Below are positions 34,306-44,216 of a stretch of DNA of 64,000 nucleotides, piece by piece. The notes under the pieces were generated by a model. That model was not told the DNA's origin. It ran no database searches and was given only the letters and a program-made list of their open reading frames with translations. Within the stretch, counting starts at the first letter, position 1; every line of letters starts with the position of its first letter. Both the position numbers and the translations under genes were made by a program. The stretch comes from Aliikangiella sp. G2MR2-5 (GTDB lineage: Bacteria > Pseudomonadota > Gammaproteobacteria > Enterobacterales > Kangiellaceae), in assembly GCF_015687155.1 (NCBI RefSeq), contig NZ_JADPQF010000002.1:1-64000 (forward strand), written 5' to 3'.

Positions 34306-36090
34306 ATGTCAATTTTTGAATCAATACGCCTAAGACTGGGAAGCCTTGATGCGCTCCCTATACTTGCAGTGATGGGACTGATTTCAGGTCTGATTGCTGG
34401 TGGTGTTATTGTTCTATTTCGGCTGTTTATTGAAAGCGGAGTTGTGCTCTGGCATGCCGGTGGAGAAGGCGTCAACGACTTTGAGAATTTCCCCTGGTGG
34501 CTTAGATTGTCGCTCCCATTGGTTGGTGGTTTTCTAGTCGGTTTTGTATTGCACAAAGTGGGCAAAAACTATCGCCAGGTTGGAATCGGTCACGTACTTG
34601 AAAGAATGAGTTTTCATCAGGGCTACCTTCCCTGGAGAAATGCTGTTGTCCAGTTCCTCGTCGGGGGGATGACCCTGGCCTCTGGGCAATCTGTTGGTCG
34701 TGAGGGCCCGGGAATTCATCTGGGTTCTGCAGCAGGTAGCTGGCTGGGCCAGCGAATGAAACTCCCCAATAACAGTATTCGGGTTCTCGTTGGTTGTGGT
34801 GCTGCTGCTGCAATTTCTGCCAGCTTCAATACGCCACTGGCGGGAGTCATTTTTGCGATGGAGATCGTGATGATGGAATATGCGGTGACCAGCTTTATTC
34901 CATTGATTCTTTCTTCTGTTAGCGCGGCAATCCTGTCCCGCATAGTATTTGGCAACAACGTTGCTTTTACTGTGCCTTCACTGGAATTAGTCTCATTATG
35001 GGAAGTCCCCTATTTTGTGTTGCTTGGTCTTATTATTGGTAGCATTGCCAGTTTATTTATCCGAGCAACAAGACAGGTATCTATTATTTCTCGCGAGTGG
35101 TCCGCCTGGCTCAAGTGCGGTACGGCGGGAACTGTTGTAGGCATCATAGCGCTCGCCGCGCCTCAGGTGATGGGAATTGGCTATGACACCGTTAACGCGG
35201 CACTTCATGGAAATTTGGCTTTACAAGTTCTTGCTATTGCCTTTGTCGGTAAACTGCTGGCAACCATTGTCTGTTCCGGAATGTCCCTTCCTGGTGGAGT
35301 GATCGGTCCGTCCATGTTTATCGGTGCAATGATTGGTGGCGTTGTAGGATCCATCGGCTCATTGATTCTACCTGACTATGCTTCTGAATATGCTTTTTAT
35401 TCCATGATCGGTATGGCGGCAATGATGAGTGCTGTATTGCAGGCTCCCTTAGCGGCTTTGATGGCGTTGCTCGAGCTTACAAACAATCCCAATATCCTGT
35501 TACCAGGAATGATATGCCTGGTTATCGCCAATCTGGTAGTCTCTCAACTTTTTAAACTCCCCTCGATATTCCAGTCGCAAATGCAGGTTCGAGGTCTGGA
35601 AATGAAAATTAATCCGTTGTCTCAGTTTCTTCGTAGTGTCGGCGTTGCGGGATTAATGGAGCGAAAAATTGCAGTACATAGCCGAACAATCAAGTTTGAG
35701 CAAGCAGAAGAAATTCTGGAAAATACTCCACGCTGGATTCTTATCAAAGAAGAAGATGTTCCCATGTCGTTGATGGCGGCAAACGATTTAGCTAGATACG
35801 TTTTACAGAAAAAAGAATTAGAAAAAGAGGCTCAGGCCAAAGCAGAGGAACTGGGTGGAGAACTTCCTGAGTTTGAAAAAAGGGATGTCGACCTGCTACA
35901 AATACCGGCAGATAGACAAAACATCGCATCAGTTTACCTGCAGGGCAATTTGGAAGAGGCTTTAGATACCATGGATAGAGAGTCTGTCGATGCCGTCTAT
36001 ATATTCAGGACAACCGCGCCTTTGACAGATAAAATTTACGGCGTATTAACACGCGAAGCAATTGAGTCTCATTACAGTTACAAAAAATAG
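34306..36090 (+). CDS. clcA: ClC-family chloride channel or transporter with C-terminal CBS pair
   Basis: Membrane protein of the voltage-gated ClC family, 594 residues. The ion-pathway motif GREGPGIHLGS carries the gating Glu (E133), and ISASFNTPLAGVIFAMEI and SGMSLPGGVIGPSMFIGAMIG are further family signatures. The first filter motif GSGIP is replaced by QVGIGH, so ion selectivity may be altered. A cytoplasmic C-terminal tail (about 430-594) resembles paired CBS nucleotide-sensing domains. Whether it is a channel or a proton-coupled exchanger is undecided. It precedes hemJ by 33 nt. Confidence 0.9.
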   Translation: MSIFESIRLRLGSLDALPILAVMGLISGLIAGGVIVLFRLFIESGVVLWHAGGEGVNDFENFPWWLRLSLPLVGGFLVGFVLHKVGKNYRQVGIGHVLERMSFHQGYLPWRNAVVQFLVGGMTLASGQSVGREGPGIHLGSAAGSWLGQRMKLPNNSIRVLVGCGAAAAISASFNTPLAGVIFAMEIVMMEYAVTSFIPLILSSVSAAILSRIVFGNNVAFTVPSLELVSLWEVPYFVLLGLIIGSIASLFIRATRQVSIISREWSAWLKCGTAGTVVGIIALAAPQVMGIGYDTVNAALHGNLALQVLAIAFVGKLLATIVCSGMSLPGGVIGPSMFIGAMIGGVVGSIGSLILPDYASEYAFYSMIGMAAMMSAVLQAPLAALMALLELTNNPNILLPGMICLVIANLVVSQLFKLPSIFQSQMQVRGLEMKINPLSQFLRSVGVAGLMERKIAVHSRTIKFEQAEEILENTPRWILIKEEDVPMSLMAANDLARYVLQKKELEKEAQAKAEELGGELPEFEKRDVDLLQIPADRQNIASVYLQGNLEEALDTMDRESVDAVYIFRTTAPLTDKIYGVLTREAIESHYSYKK

Positions 36091-36123
36091 TCCTCAAAAA
36101 ATTTCGAGATATGAGAGAAACCT

Positions 36124-36552
36124 ATGTACGAATGGTATAGCTGGATTAAAGCTTTTCACATTATTTTCTTTACCAGCTGGTTTGCAGGCCTCTTTTACTT
36201 GCCACGAATCTATGTAAACCTGGCAATGGTAGACAACCAGCAAACCTATTCACACTTACTGATCATGGCCACAAAGCTTTATCGATTTGTCACCCCATTC
36301 ATGTTTATTACCGCCGGACTTGGTATATGGTTGCTCTATATAAATCCGGGCTTACTCAAGGTCGGCTGGATGCACGTCAAATTAACGCTTATCCTGCTAC
36401 TCATTGGCTACCACTTTGTGTGTGGCTACTATCTCAAAAAATTTAGCGAAAATCGGTCAACCAAGGGGCATGTTTACTATCGCTTTTTCAATGAGTTTCC
36501 CGTTCTTATCTTGCTTGCAGTCGTCATTCTAGCGATCGTCAAACCTTTTTAA
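36124..36552 (+). CDS. hemJ: HemJ protoporphyrinogen IX oxidase
   Basis: Small membrane enzyme (142 residues, four helices) for the penultimate step of haem synthesis in bacteria lacking HemG/HemY. The HemJ signature WIKAFHIIFFTSWFAGLFYL with His and downstream Arg is at residues 7-26, and WMHVKLTLILLLIGYH carries the second conserved His/Lys region. Haem demand for Nap, Nar and cytochromes is high in this genome. hemL lies 3.3 kb downstream. Confidence 0.9.
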   Translation: MYEWYSWIKAFHIIFFTSWFAGLFYLPRIYVNLAMVDNQQTYSHLLIMATKLYRFVTPFMFITAGLGIWLLYINPGLLKVGWMHVKLTLILLLIGYHFVCGYYLKKFSENRSTKGHVYYRFFNEFPVLILLAVVILAIVKPF

Positions 36553-36570
36553 GGTAGCTCAATTCAATGA

Positions 36571-36594
36571 GAAGGTGCCTGTAAATCAGGCGTC
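36571..36594. terminator. Weak hairpin at the convergent hemJ / hypothetical gene end
   Basis: GCCTG (36577-36581) and CAGGC (36587-36591) pair around TAAAT, with wobble-containing outer pairs AAGGT/GTCTT. There is no long U-tract. It may act as a weak bidirectional terminator. Confidence 0.4.
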
Positions 36595-37917
36595 TTCCTC
36601 TACGACGATGTTCGCTTCAAATCTCTTAATTGATGAACGCACTAGCGGCAAAACTACCTTACCGTCTTCCGAGTGAACTTCAACCCAAAGGTAACGACTG
36701 GAAGTCTTGGTTAAGCGCCCTTCATAGACGGTTCCGTCGTTCCGAGTCACTTTAACCTGATACTCGACGTATTGACTTGCCTTGGTTAAAGGAACCTGAT
36801 GATACTCTCTTTTTAATATTATCGACTTATATCTTTGCTCTTCAGCTTCCGCTTTGCGCTTTTCCTCTAGCACTACCGCTGCAAGTTTGTTGAAGTTTTC
36901 CAGATTCCAGTTATTTAGAAAATTGCCAAGTGGTTTATTATTAATTGAAACCCTTAAACCACCCAGTTCGGTCAACTCTTCAAAAGTATAAAAAGGCATA
37001 CTCTCTATATCGAATGTTGGCTGTGGTTGCATAAACCAGTAAAACTCTGAGTTCGGTTTGACGGCTTCTGGATATAAAGACTTAAAGGTATCCGAAGCTT
37101 CAATGCCGACTGAAGCGAGAGCTTCTACAACCTTATCGGTATGTTTCTGATAGTATTCTTCCTGAGTAACACCTTCTTTACCAGCACAATATGTTGCTTT
37201 GTTTTCATGATATCCAAGATCGGTAACTCTCAGTTCAAATAGTGAAGGCTTGGGAGCCGCAGGCAATTTATTCATACTCACCATAGTCGCCTGATTCTGG
37301 AAAGCTTCAATAAAGGTCAGCACACCGACAATATTCATCTGATAATCAAGCTTGAACATATCTTCAAACTCGGTGACCCCGTTAAAAACGATACTACCGC
37401 TGTACTGGTCGAGCATATAGTAGAGCTCAGTATTGAGCGAGAAATAGTGATATCCCATTTTTTCCAGCGTACCAATCGATATATGATTAATATCGCCGCA
37501 GTAAGCCGACTCAAGTAAATCCCAGCTAGTTAATTTTTTATGTGTTTTATATGCACTTATCATCTCATTGTTAAAAGGTAACAATAGCCCTTTTATTTTG
37601 ATATATGCAGACTCAGGAAGCTCATTACTCTCGACGTTATTTTGAAACAATATCAGATCCATAATATTGCCCACTGAAAAGCGGATTTCGCCAATTTCAA
37701 CATTATATTTGGCCATTTCAACGTATGCGGTAATTGAGTTAATACGAACTTCGCCTGTATAGCTTAAACTGACAGACTCATACTGAAGATCAACAAATGG
37801 CTGCAACCGTTTGGCAAAATTCTTCAGATCGTTATCCAGTTTCCACTGTGCGCCCAAAGCGGCCAGAACAGAAAGAACGATAACAACGAGTAAAAAACGA
37901 ATTAAGAATCTAATCAT
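36586..37917 (-). CDS. Membrane-anchored periplasmic protein of unknown function
   Basis: I do not recognise a firm family. The product has a transmembrane helix (about 2-22), then a long exported part (about 420 residues) that resembles DUF945/AsmA-like lipid-facing proteins in its N-terminal LQYESVSLSYTGEVRINSI. A single Cys pair (in SAYCGD and ATYCAG) could form a disulfide. The last 80 residues contain a charged coiled segment and a beta domain. ATG 37917 places the hydrophobic helix at the N-terminus; a longer reading from 37959 adds a Cys-rich stretch and is less likely. Confidence 0.7.
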   Translation of the reverse strand: MIRFLIRFLLVVIVLSVLAALGAQWKLDNDLKNFAKRLQPFVDLQYESVSLSYTGEVRINSITAYVEMAKYNVEIGEIRFSVGNIMDLILFQNNVESNELPESAYIKIKGLLLPFNNEMISAYKTHKKLTSWDLLESAYCGDINHISIGTLEKMGYHYFSLNTELYYMLDQYSGSIVFNGVTEFEDMFKLDYQMNIVGVLTFIEAFQNQATMVSMNKLPAAPKPSLFELRVTDLGYHENKATYCAGKEGVTQEEYYQKHTDKVVEALASVGIEASDTFKSLYPEAVKPNSEFYWFMQPQPTFDIESMPFYTFEELTELGGLRVSINNKPLGNFLNNWNLENFNKLAAVVLEEKRKAEAEEQRYKSIILKREYHQVPLTKASQYVEYQVKVTRNDGTVYEGRLTKTSSRYLWVEVHSEDGKVVLPLVRSSIKRFEANIVVEEDA

Positions 37918-38071
37918 GGACTTATTTCTTTTGTTTGAGCAGTCACAACATCCCTGCACTATAGATTGTTGATTATCCTACCTTTTTACAGCCCAAAATA
38001 CAAAATGGCCTTCACAGTTTAAGCTTAGATAAGATAGACTCTATTCAATAATATTAATCTATAATTTAGTC

Positions 38072-38590
38072 ATGAATACAGAATCTCACAACATCATTTT
38101 GGGCGGAGGCTGTTTTTGGTGTATTGAAGCAGGCTTTCAAAGACTTTTCGGCATCGAAAAGGTTGTATCTGGCTATGCTGGAGGGGAAGCTTCTACAGCA
38201 AATTATAAAGATGTTTGCTCAGGTGTAACCGGACATGCCGAAGTTGTACAAATTTTCTGGGATCCCGCCAAAATTGAGCTTGACTCCATTCTTGAGCATT
38301 TCTTTAAGTTACACGACCCGACCACAAAAGATCGCCAGGGAAATGATGTCGGCCCTCAATATCGTTCTTACATAGGCTATCAGGATGACAGGCAGCTAGA
38401 GATAAGCAAAGAGGTTATTGCCAGAACGCAAAGCAAATTCAATCAGCCAATAACCACAGAACTAGCTCAATCACCCAGCTTTTATCCTGCAGAAATTGAA
38501 CACCAGGATTACTACAATCGCAACAGCAACCAACCATACTGTCAGCTAGTTATCAGACCCAAGCTGGATAAACTGAACTCTTCAAGCTAA
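38072..38590 (+). CDS. msrA: Peptide methionine-S-sulfoxide reductase MsrA
   Basis: Repairs oxidised methionine in proteins. The catalytic Cys is C14 in the motif GGGCFWCIEA. EHQDYYNRN and GHAEVVQIFWDP are also typical. Its 172 residues are the short MsrA form, with no signal peptide, so it acts in the cytoplasm. A single resolving Cys candidate is near residue 157 (QPYCQL). Confidence 0.96.
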   Translation: MNTESHNIILGGGCFWCIEAGFQRLFGIEKVVSGYAGGEASTANYKDVCSGVTGHAEVVQIFWDPAKIELDSILEHFFKLHDPTTKDRQGNDVGPQYRSYIGYQDDRQLEISKEVIARTQSKFNQPITTELAQSPSFYPAEIEHQDYYNRNSNQPYCQLVIRPKLDKLNSSS

Positions 38591-38753
38591 AAGTTCAATT
38601 ACCGGCCTTCAAAATCGAAGGAGTCCGAGGAAAGACCTATCTATTATTAAAGAGATTTCATGACACAAACGCCTATTTGATACGGAATCACAATAGCGTC
38701 CTTACAGTAAAAGCATTAGAATAACGCATCTGATTTTCCCTGAGGTAGCCCAA

Positions 38754-39776
38754 GTGAAGCTAAAAGGCCAACACCTTCTCTCTGTTAAAGATATAAATCT
38801 CGATCTAATCAATGAACTTTTCGACGTAGCAGATAAAATGCGCCCTTATGCGCAGCGTCAGAAAGTCACTCGAGTGCTGGAAGGAGCCCTGCTGGGCAAC
38901 ATGTTTTTCGAACCTAGTACACGAACCAGGGTAAGCTTTGGCTGCGCCTTTAACCTGTTAGGTGGTGAAGTCAGAGAAACAACTGGACTATCAAACTCTG
39001 CTTTAGCAAAAGGAGAATCTTTATTTGATACTGCGCAAGTGTTATCTGGTTACAGCGACATCATTGCAATGCGGCACCCTGATGCAGGCTCTGTGGCCGA
39101 GTTTTCTCAAGGAAGTCGAGTTCCGGTAATTAATGGTGGAGACGGTCCGAATGAACATCCTACCCAAGCTTTACTGGACTTGTTTACAGTCCATAAAGAA
39201 CTGGCCCGATTGAATAAAGATATTTCCGATCTAAGTCTGACTTTGCTTGGAGATCTTAAACACGGGCGAACAGTCCATTCACTTTGTCAATTGCTTGGAC
39301 TCTATAAGGGCTTAAAAATCCAGCTTATTTCTCCTCAAGCTCTGGAAATGCCAAGCAAGTATGTCGATATTCTGACTAATGCCGGTCACGAAGTAGTCAT
39401 TGGCCATAAGCTGGAAGAAGGTTTACCCCAAGCCAATATTATCTATCAAACTCGAATTCAGGAAGAACGATTTGCTTCACAGGAAGAGGCAAACCGATAT
39501 CGTGGATACTTCCGTTTGAATAAGCAGGTATATTCTGATCATTGCCAACCTGGGGCCGTTATTATGCATCCTCTGCCGAGAGATTCACGCAACGAAGCCA
39601 ACGAACTGGATAACGATCTTAATGCAGAGCCTGGTCTGGCTATTTTCCGCCAGACAGACAACGGGATTCTGGTCAGAATGGCTTTATTTGCCTGCATTCT
39701 GGGTGTCGAAGATCAAGTCGCCCGGTATGAGCGTCCAGTAAACTGGTACGCAGGATTAAGTAACGAACCTAAATAA
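38754..39776 (+). CDS. pyrB: Aspartate carbamoyltransferase catalytic subunit
   Basis: Commits carbamoyl phosphate and aspartate to pyrimidine synthesis. Carbamoyl-phosphate-binding FEPSTRTRVSF (about 53-63), EHPTQALLDLF and the aspartate-site HPLPRDSRNEANELDND are all present. It is 340 residues, and the start is GTG 38754. No pyrI follows, so regulation may differ from the E. coli holoenzyme. The 163 nt before it hold no recognisable pyrimidine-attenuator U-tract. Confidence 0.94.
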   Translation: MKLKGQHLLSVKDINLDLINELFDVADKMRPYAQRQKVTRVLEGALLGNMFFEPSTRTRVSFGCAFNLLGGEVRETTGLSNSALAKGESLFDTAQVLSGYSDIIAMRHPDAGSVAEFSQGSRVPVINGGDGPNEHPTQALLDLFTVHKELARLNKDISDLSLTLLGDLKHGRTVHSLCQLLGLYKGLKIQLISPQALEMPSKYVDILTNAGHEVVIGHKLEEGLPQANIIYQTRIQEERFASQEEANRYRGYFRLNKQVYSDHCQPGAVIMHPLPRDSRNEANELDNDLNAEPGLAIFRQTDNGILVRMALFACILGVEDQVARYERPVNWYAGLSNEPK

Positions 39777-39819
39777 TATTGGCAAGAAGAACTCAAACTA
39801 ATTTAACTAGAACAATCTT

Positions 39820-41106
39820 ATGAATAAATCTGAAAAACTATTTAATGAAGCCGCCCAATACATCCCTGGCGCAGTAAACTCTCCTGTCAGAGCATTTAAC
39901 GGTGTCGGCGGAACTCCGGTTTTTATCGCCAAAGCCGATGGTGCTTACTTCACAGATGTTGATGGAAATGAATATGTTGACTATGTTGGCTCCTGGGGAC
40001 CAATGGTACACGGGCACAATAATCCGCAGATTCGACAGGCTGTAATTGAAGCTTCGGCTAATGGACTTAGTTTTGGTGCCCCAACTGAAATTGAAGTCAC
40101 TATGGCGAAGAAAGTTTGTGAAATGATCCCTTCGATAGAGCAGGTAAGAATGGTTAGTTCTGGAACAGAGGCCACCATGTCAGCAATTCGACTGGCACGC
40201 GGTTATACGGGTAAAGACAAGCTAATCAAGTTTGAAGGTTGCTACCATGGCCATGCGGATTGTCTTTTAGTTAAAGCCGGTTCAGGTGCACTAACATTAG
40301 GGGAACCAACATCACCGGGCGTCCCTGCAGATTTTGCAAAACATACCCTGACAGCGGAATTTAACAATCTTGAAAGTGTCAAGCAGTTGCTTGAGGCAAA
40401 TCGAGATGAAGTAGCCACTATCATCGTCGAGCCGATCGCAGGAAATATGAACTGTATTCCGCCTCAGGAAGGATTTCTTCAAGGTCTGCGAAGTTTGTGT
40501 GATGAACATAAAGTGGTTTTGATTTTTGACGAAGTCATGTGTGGTTTGCGAGTTGGACCAGGAACAGCACAACAGCTTTATAATGTGAAACCAGATTTAA
40601 CTACCTTAGGAAAAATCCTGGGTGGTGGTATGCCAGTTGGCGCTTTCGGCGGTAAAAAAGATATCATGCAGCATTTAGCTCCCGCGGGCCCAGTCTATCA
40701 AGCAGGTACATTGTCAGGTAACCCAATAGCAATGGCTGCAGGCTTAACATCTTTGAACTTACTATCAGAAGATGGATTTTTTGAGCCACTTTATAAATAC
40801 TGCGAACAACTTGTATCTGGTTTACAAGCCTTGGCTGACAAACACAATGTCCCATTCACAACCAATCATGTTGGCAGCATGTTTGGATTGTTTTTTACTA
40901 CTGAAAAAGAGATCTCTCGATTCAACCAGGTTGTCTCATCCGATCAGGAAGCTTTCAAAACGTTTTTTCATGCTATGCTTGATGAAGGAGTTTATTTAGC
41001 ACCTTCTGCATTTGAAGCTGGGTTTATTAGCGCTGCACATGATGAGAAAACATTGCAAAAAACACTTGAGGCTGCAGATAAAGCATTCGCAACACTCAAA
41101 AAATAA
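39820..41106 (+). CDS. hemL: Glutamate-1-semialdehyde 2,1-aminomutase
   Basis: PLP enzyme that makes 5-aminolevulinate for tetrapyrroles. It opens with family-typical [20 protein letters not shown]. The PLP lysine is in [19 protein letters not shown] (about residue 265), and [10 protein letters not shown] and [18 protein letters not shown] are conserved. Its 428 residues are standard. It ends 13 nt before a strong terminator. Confidence 0.97.
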   Translation: MNKSEKLFNEAAQYIPGAVNSPVRAFNGVGGTPVFIAKADGAYFTDVDGNEYVDYVGSWGPMVHGHNNPQIRQAVIEASANGLSFGAPTEIEVTMAKKVCEMIPSIEQVRMVSSGTEATMSAIRLARGYTGKDKLIKFEGCYHGHADCLLVKAGSGALTLGEPTSPGVPADFAKHTLTAEFNNLESVKQLLEANRDEVATIIVEPIAGNMNCIPPQEGFLQGLRSLCDEHKVVLIFDEVMCGLRVGPGTAQQLYNVKPDLTTLGKILGGGMPVGAFGGKKDIMQHLAPAGPVYQAGTLSGNPIAMAAGLTSLNLLSEDGFFEPLYKYCEQLVSGLQALADKHNVPFTTNHVGSMFGLFFTTEKEISRFNQVVSSDQEAFKTFFHAMLDEGVYLAPSAFEAGFISAAHDEKTLQKTLEAADKAFATLKK

Positions 41107-41119
41107 AATCTGTTTACAT

Positions 41120-41160
41120 AGTTGCCGCACCGATAGATACTTTGCTGCGGCAACTTTTTG
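41120..41160 (+). terminator. Strong intrinsic terminator after hemL
   Basis: AGTTGCCGCA (41120-41129) pairs with TGCGGCAACT (41146-41155) over 10 bp, followed by TTTTG. A second small hairpin, ATACTG-AAG-CAGTAT (41165-41179), lies directly after it and is itself followed by a T-run near 41186-41192. Confidence 0.9.
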
Positions 41161-41167
41161 CAGAATA

Positions 41168-41926
41168 CTGAAGCAGTATCGCTGTATTTTTTTATTCTTA
41201 CTTTCTTCCATTTTCAGTTCGTTACAGTCCGTCAGCTACGCCAAACCAACATCTCCCCAAACTTCAGGTGAACAAATCATAACGATTGGCTTTGTAAAAA
41301 AGGAAGTCTACTCGCCTATTTCTATTGAAATATTAACTCGCGCTTATGAGGCTATAGGCTATCAGATGAAAGTAATAGAGTTGCCCGCCAAGCGACTGCT
41401 TATACAGGCAAATAGCGGTTCAATCGACGGAGACCTGCATCGAGTTGATGGGATTAGTAAAGACTACCCGAATTTACTGAAGGTTCCAGTTATTGTTAAT
41501 TATGCAAACGCAGTAGTTTTTACCAAAAATTATGACTTTGAGGTAGACGGTTGGCAAAGCCTGAAAAAATATCGTGTGGGCACACTCAAAGGATATAAGT
41601 TTGCTGAAAAAGGAACAAAAAGCATTCCCAAAGTAGTCCGTGCAGCTCACTTTGAGCAACTTATAAATATGCTTAAACTTGACCGGATCGACATAGCTAT
41701 TGGACTTGAACTTTTCCAGCATTCCTATTCAGAGACAATTAAAAAAGCAGGTCTTAAAGTGCTTTACCCACCAATAATGAAAGTTGAGGTTTTTCATTAT
41801 ATTAACAAAGAGCACGCAGATTTAGTCCCTCTTCTGACTAGACAGCTTCAACAAATGGCTTCAAAAGGAGAGCTCGAGAAAATCAGAACTGACTACATTA
41901 CAAGAATCATTGAACAAAACAATTAA
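41168..41926 (+). CDS. Periplasmic solute-binding-like protein, start codon unresolved
   Basis: Resembles family 3 extracellular solute-binding proteins (amino-acid type), about 250 residues. A signal peptide (CIFLFLLSSIFSSLQSVSYA) precedes a bilobed domain with IITIGFVKKEVYSPISIEIL, LPAKRLLIQANSGSIDGDLHR and YRVGTLKGYKFAEKG. No ATG, GTG or TTG lies in frame between the hemL terminator and the signal peptide; the nearest candidates are ATA 41165 and CTG 41168. In-frame ATGs at 41012-41042 fall inside hemL. There are no transporter genes nearby, so it may be a stand-alone sensor-type protein or a decaying gene. Confidence 0.6.
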   Translation: MKQYRCIFLFLLSSIFSSLQSVSYAKPTSPQTSGEQIITIGFVKKEVYSPISIEILTRAYEAIGYQMKVIELPAKRLLIQANSGSIDGDLHRVDGISKDYPNLLKVPVIVNYANAVVFTKNYDFEVDGWQSLKKYRVGTLKGYKFAEKGTKSIPKVVRAAHFEQLINMLKLDRIDIAIGLELFQHSYSETIKKAGLKVLYPPIMKVEVFHYINKEHADLVPLLTRQLQQMASKGELEKIRTDYITRIIEQNN

Positions 41927-42038
41927 TAACAAGATGAGCCCGGCTATTACCGAGCTCAAGCTTATGAAAACCTGCTGTTCTTACAGCGCTTGTTAAATCT
42001 CTCTACATTGATAATATTTCAACGCTACCTCATTCATA

Positions 42039-44216
42039 CTATGGTATCCATTGAACATTTAAGGTTACGTTAGTGTAGTCATCATATGCTCGAATACCGA
42101 TATACCATTTACCTCCTTCAGGATTTGATATGCTACAGTTTTCGCTATTTCCATCTTTGTAAGGACGACAAAAGTATTCTGCAGTTGTTGGTAAATTGTT
42201 TGGATTTAAATAGAGATCAGCGTCACCACTTCCACCGCTGATTTCAACATCAAAGCTAGTCATACCCTCAGGCAGGTTAACTTCAAAGTATTTCCAGCCT
42301 GAACGAAAGTCGCTCAAGTTACTTCTCTCCAAAGAACCTCCTTGCGGAACATCATCTATCTGATAACTTGCAACCAAAGTCAGATCAGAAAAAGAATTAT
42401 AACCATTCAGCATTACATAGTAGATTCCTTCCGATGGCTGAGAAAAATTACAACTTTCTTCATTTCCACTTTTCCAGGGTCTGCAATCGTATTGTGATAA
42501 GGAGGGCTCTTGACCATGTCTCACATAAAGATCGGCGTCACCTACTCCGCCATAAATTTCAAAGCTTACATTTTTTGCCTCTTGTGGCACTTCGAAATAG
42601 AAAGTTAGCTGTTCGTTTTGATTTGCAGCTAAACTTGCGCGTGCCAGCCCATTAGTTAATCGTTTTTTGTCCGGCTCAGTAGTATTCTCAAGATAAGCGG
42701 TCAGATTCACATGCTCAAAAGAAGACTCAACGGGCTCAAGTAGAATATACCAGACACCACTTTCTGGTTGGTCAACAATAATTGATTCCAGATTGCCGGG
42801 GTTGGTTGAAACAGCATCAAAATCGGAAGTTGTGGGGGTACGATTGGCTGCGGCATAAAGATTCATCTCTCCACCATTTTTATCTTCAAACAAAGTTGTT
42901 TCAATTCGCAACGCAGCGGTACCTTCTGAAACTTCGATGTTGTACACCTGACTTCCTTTTGACATCAAATTTTCTCGAGCTTTACCATGATATAGAACGA
43001 ATTGAGCATCACCTTCACAAGAGAAGCTTCCTCCATTTTTTACTGGATTGTATACCGGTTGGTTGTTACCCAGTACGCTGCTAACGAAATCAATGGCATT
43101 ACAAGAATACTCATCGAGTTGATTGTTCGATACATCGAGATTTTCCAATAAAGGAGGAAGTGCCCAGCGTTCTTCTAGCAAATCCAAATGATTATTTGAA
43201 AGATTTATATCCGTCAAATGATTTGGAAGCTCTGGAATCTCTGACAGATTTTCATTGGATACATTCAAAATCTTTAAAAAACGAAAAAATTCAACTCCTT
43301 TAATGCTACTAATATTTCCATTTCCCGGCGTATAAACAGCTTCAATTTTAGCGGCTTCCAAAGAGTCGATTTCACCATCACCATTTAGATCAAATTCAGC
43401 GACCAGATAGCTTTTAAAATTTGGATCAGGAATATCAATTATCTTGGCACCATAATGACTTGCCACACTTAATTGCTCACCGCCACTAAAAAACTTTCGC
43501 TGCCCCATAAGCTTCTGATATTTTTCATATTCTGGTTTAGCTTGAATCGTAATTTGTCCGTTTTTGGTGAATGCTTTTTCAGGATAGTGCATCACAGAGA
43601 GAAAATCATACGAACCATAATCACTCGTAGTTTTTAGTGTAAAATTATGCGTTCGATTGTCTAACACATTATCAATCATAATATCAACGTAATCATCCCG
43701 ATTGGCTCGCTGGTGCTCATGCCGCATTCCAAGTGAATGACCTAGCTCATGAACGATCACAAAAATATTTTCCCAGTTATTCATCGACAAATATTGTCGA
43801 CCGCCAACCATTCCAACGATAGCACTATTGGATGTTCCATTCTGAACATATACATAGTTTTCCTGTTCGACTCTTTCTATAAATTTCAATTCTGCTACCG
43901 CAGTCCAATATTGTGTCGCTTGTAGAAAATTCTGCTTATTTTCACTGCTTACTTGCGGGTCGAATTCATAATAGACAATTCCGTCAGTCCATTTACTTAT
44001 TCCCGTATCAAACTGAGATTTAGTTTCATAGCGATTAAAAGGGATCAGCATATCGTCAAATTTCTGATACTGACTTCCATCTATCTCCACCAGATTTTCT
44101 GATAACTCGGTCTTCTTTTTTTCAAAGGTCTGGTTCAGGCTCACCCCGACAACTTGACAAGAAAATGCTGCGGCAAAAATCATTACACTCGCCGCCATGC
44201 GAGTTTTTTGATTCAT
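42039..44216 (-). CDS. Secreted astacin-type (M12A) metalloprotease with EF-hand, LRR and PPC domains
   Basis: A 725-residue exported protease. Signal peptide about 1-27. The astacin zinc motif HELGHSLGMRHEHQRANRDD (156-175) has His 156, 160 and 166 and Glu 157, and the Met-turn SVMHYPEKAF is at 207-216. Then come an EF-hand calcium loop (DLNGDGEIDSLE, about 276-287), about two leucine-rich repeats (315-365), and three C-terminal pre-peptidase (PPC) domains (about 405-500, 515-610, 620-725), the last two with GDADLY motifs. PPC domains are usually removed after secretion. It stands alone, divergent from a sigma-factor gene. Confidence 0.92.
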   Translation of the reverse strand: MNQKTRMAASVMIFAAAFSCQVVGVSLNQTFEKKKTELSENLVEIDGSQYQKFDDMLIPFNRYETKSQFDTGISKWTDGIVYYEFDPQVSSENKQNFLQATQYWTAVAELKFIERVEQENYVYVQNGTSNSAIVGMVGGRQYLSMNNWENIFVIVHELGHSLGMRHEHQRANRDDYVDIMIDNVLDNRTHNFTLKTTSDYGSYDFLSVMHYPEKAFTKNGQITIQAKPEYEKYQKLMGQRKFFSGGEQLSVASHYGAKIIDIPDPNFKSYLVAEFDLNGDGEIDSLEAAKIEAVYTPGNGNISSIKGVEFFRFLKILNVSNENLSEIPELPNHLTDINLSNNHLDLLEERWALPPLLENLDVSNNQLDEYSCNAIDFVSSVLGNNQPVYNPVKNGGSFSCEGDAQFVLYHGKARENLMSKGSQVYNIEVSEGTAALRIETTLFEDKNGGEMNLYAAANRTPTTSDFDAVSTNPGNLESIIVDQPESGVWYILLEPVESSFEHVNLTAYLENTTEPDKKRLTNGLARASLAANQNEQLTFYFEVPQEAKNVSFEIYGGVGDADLYVRHGQEPSLSQYDCRPWKSGNEESCNFSQPSEGIYYVMLNGYNSFSDLTLVASYQIDDVPQGGSLERSNLSDFRSGWKYFEVNLPEGMTSFDVEISGGSGDADLYLNPNNLPTTAEYFCRPYKDGNSENCSISNPEGGKWYIGIRAYDDYTNVTLNVQWIP

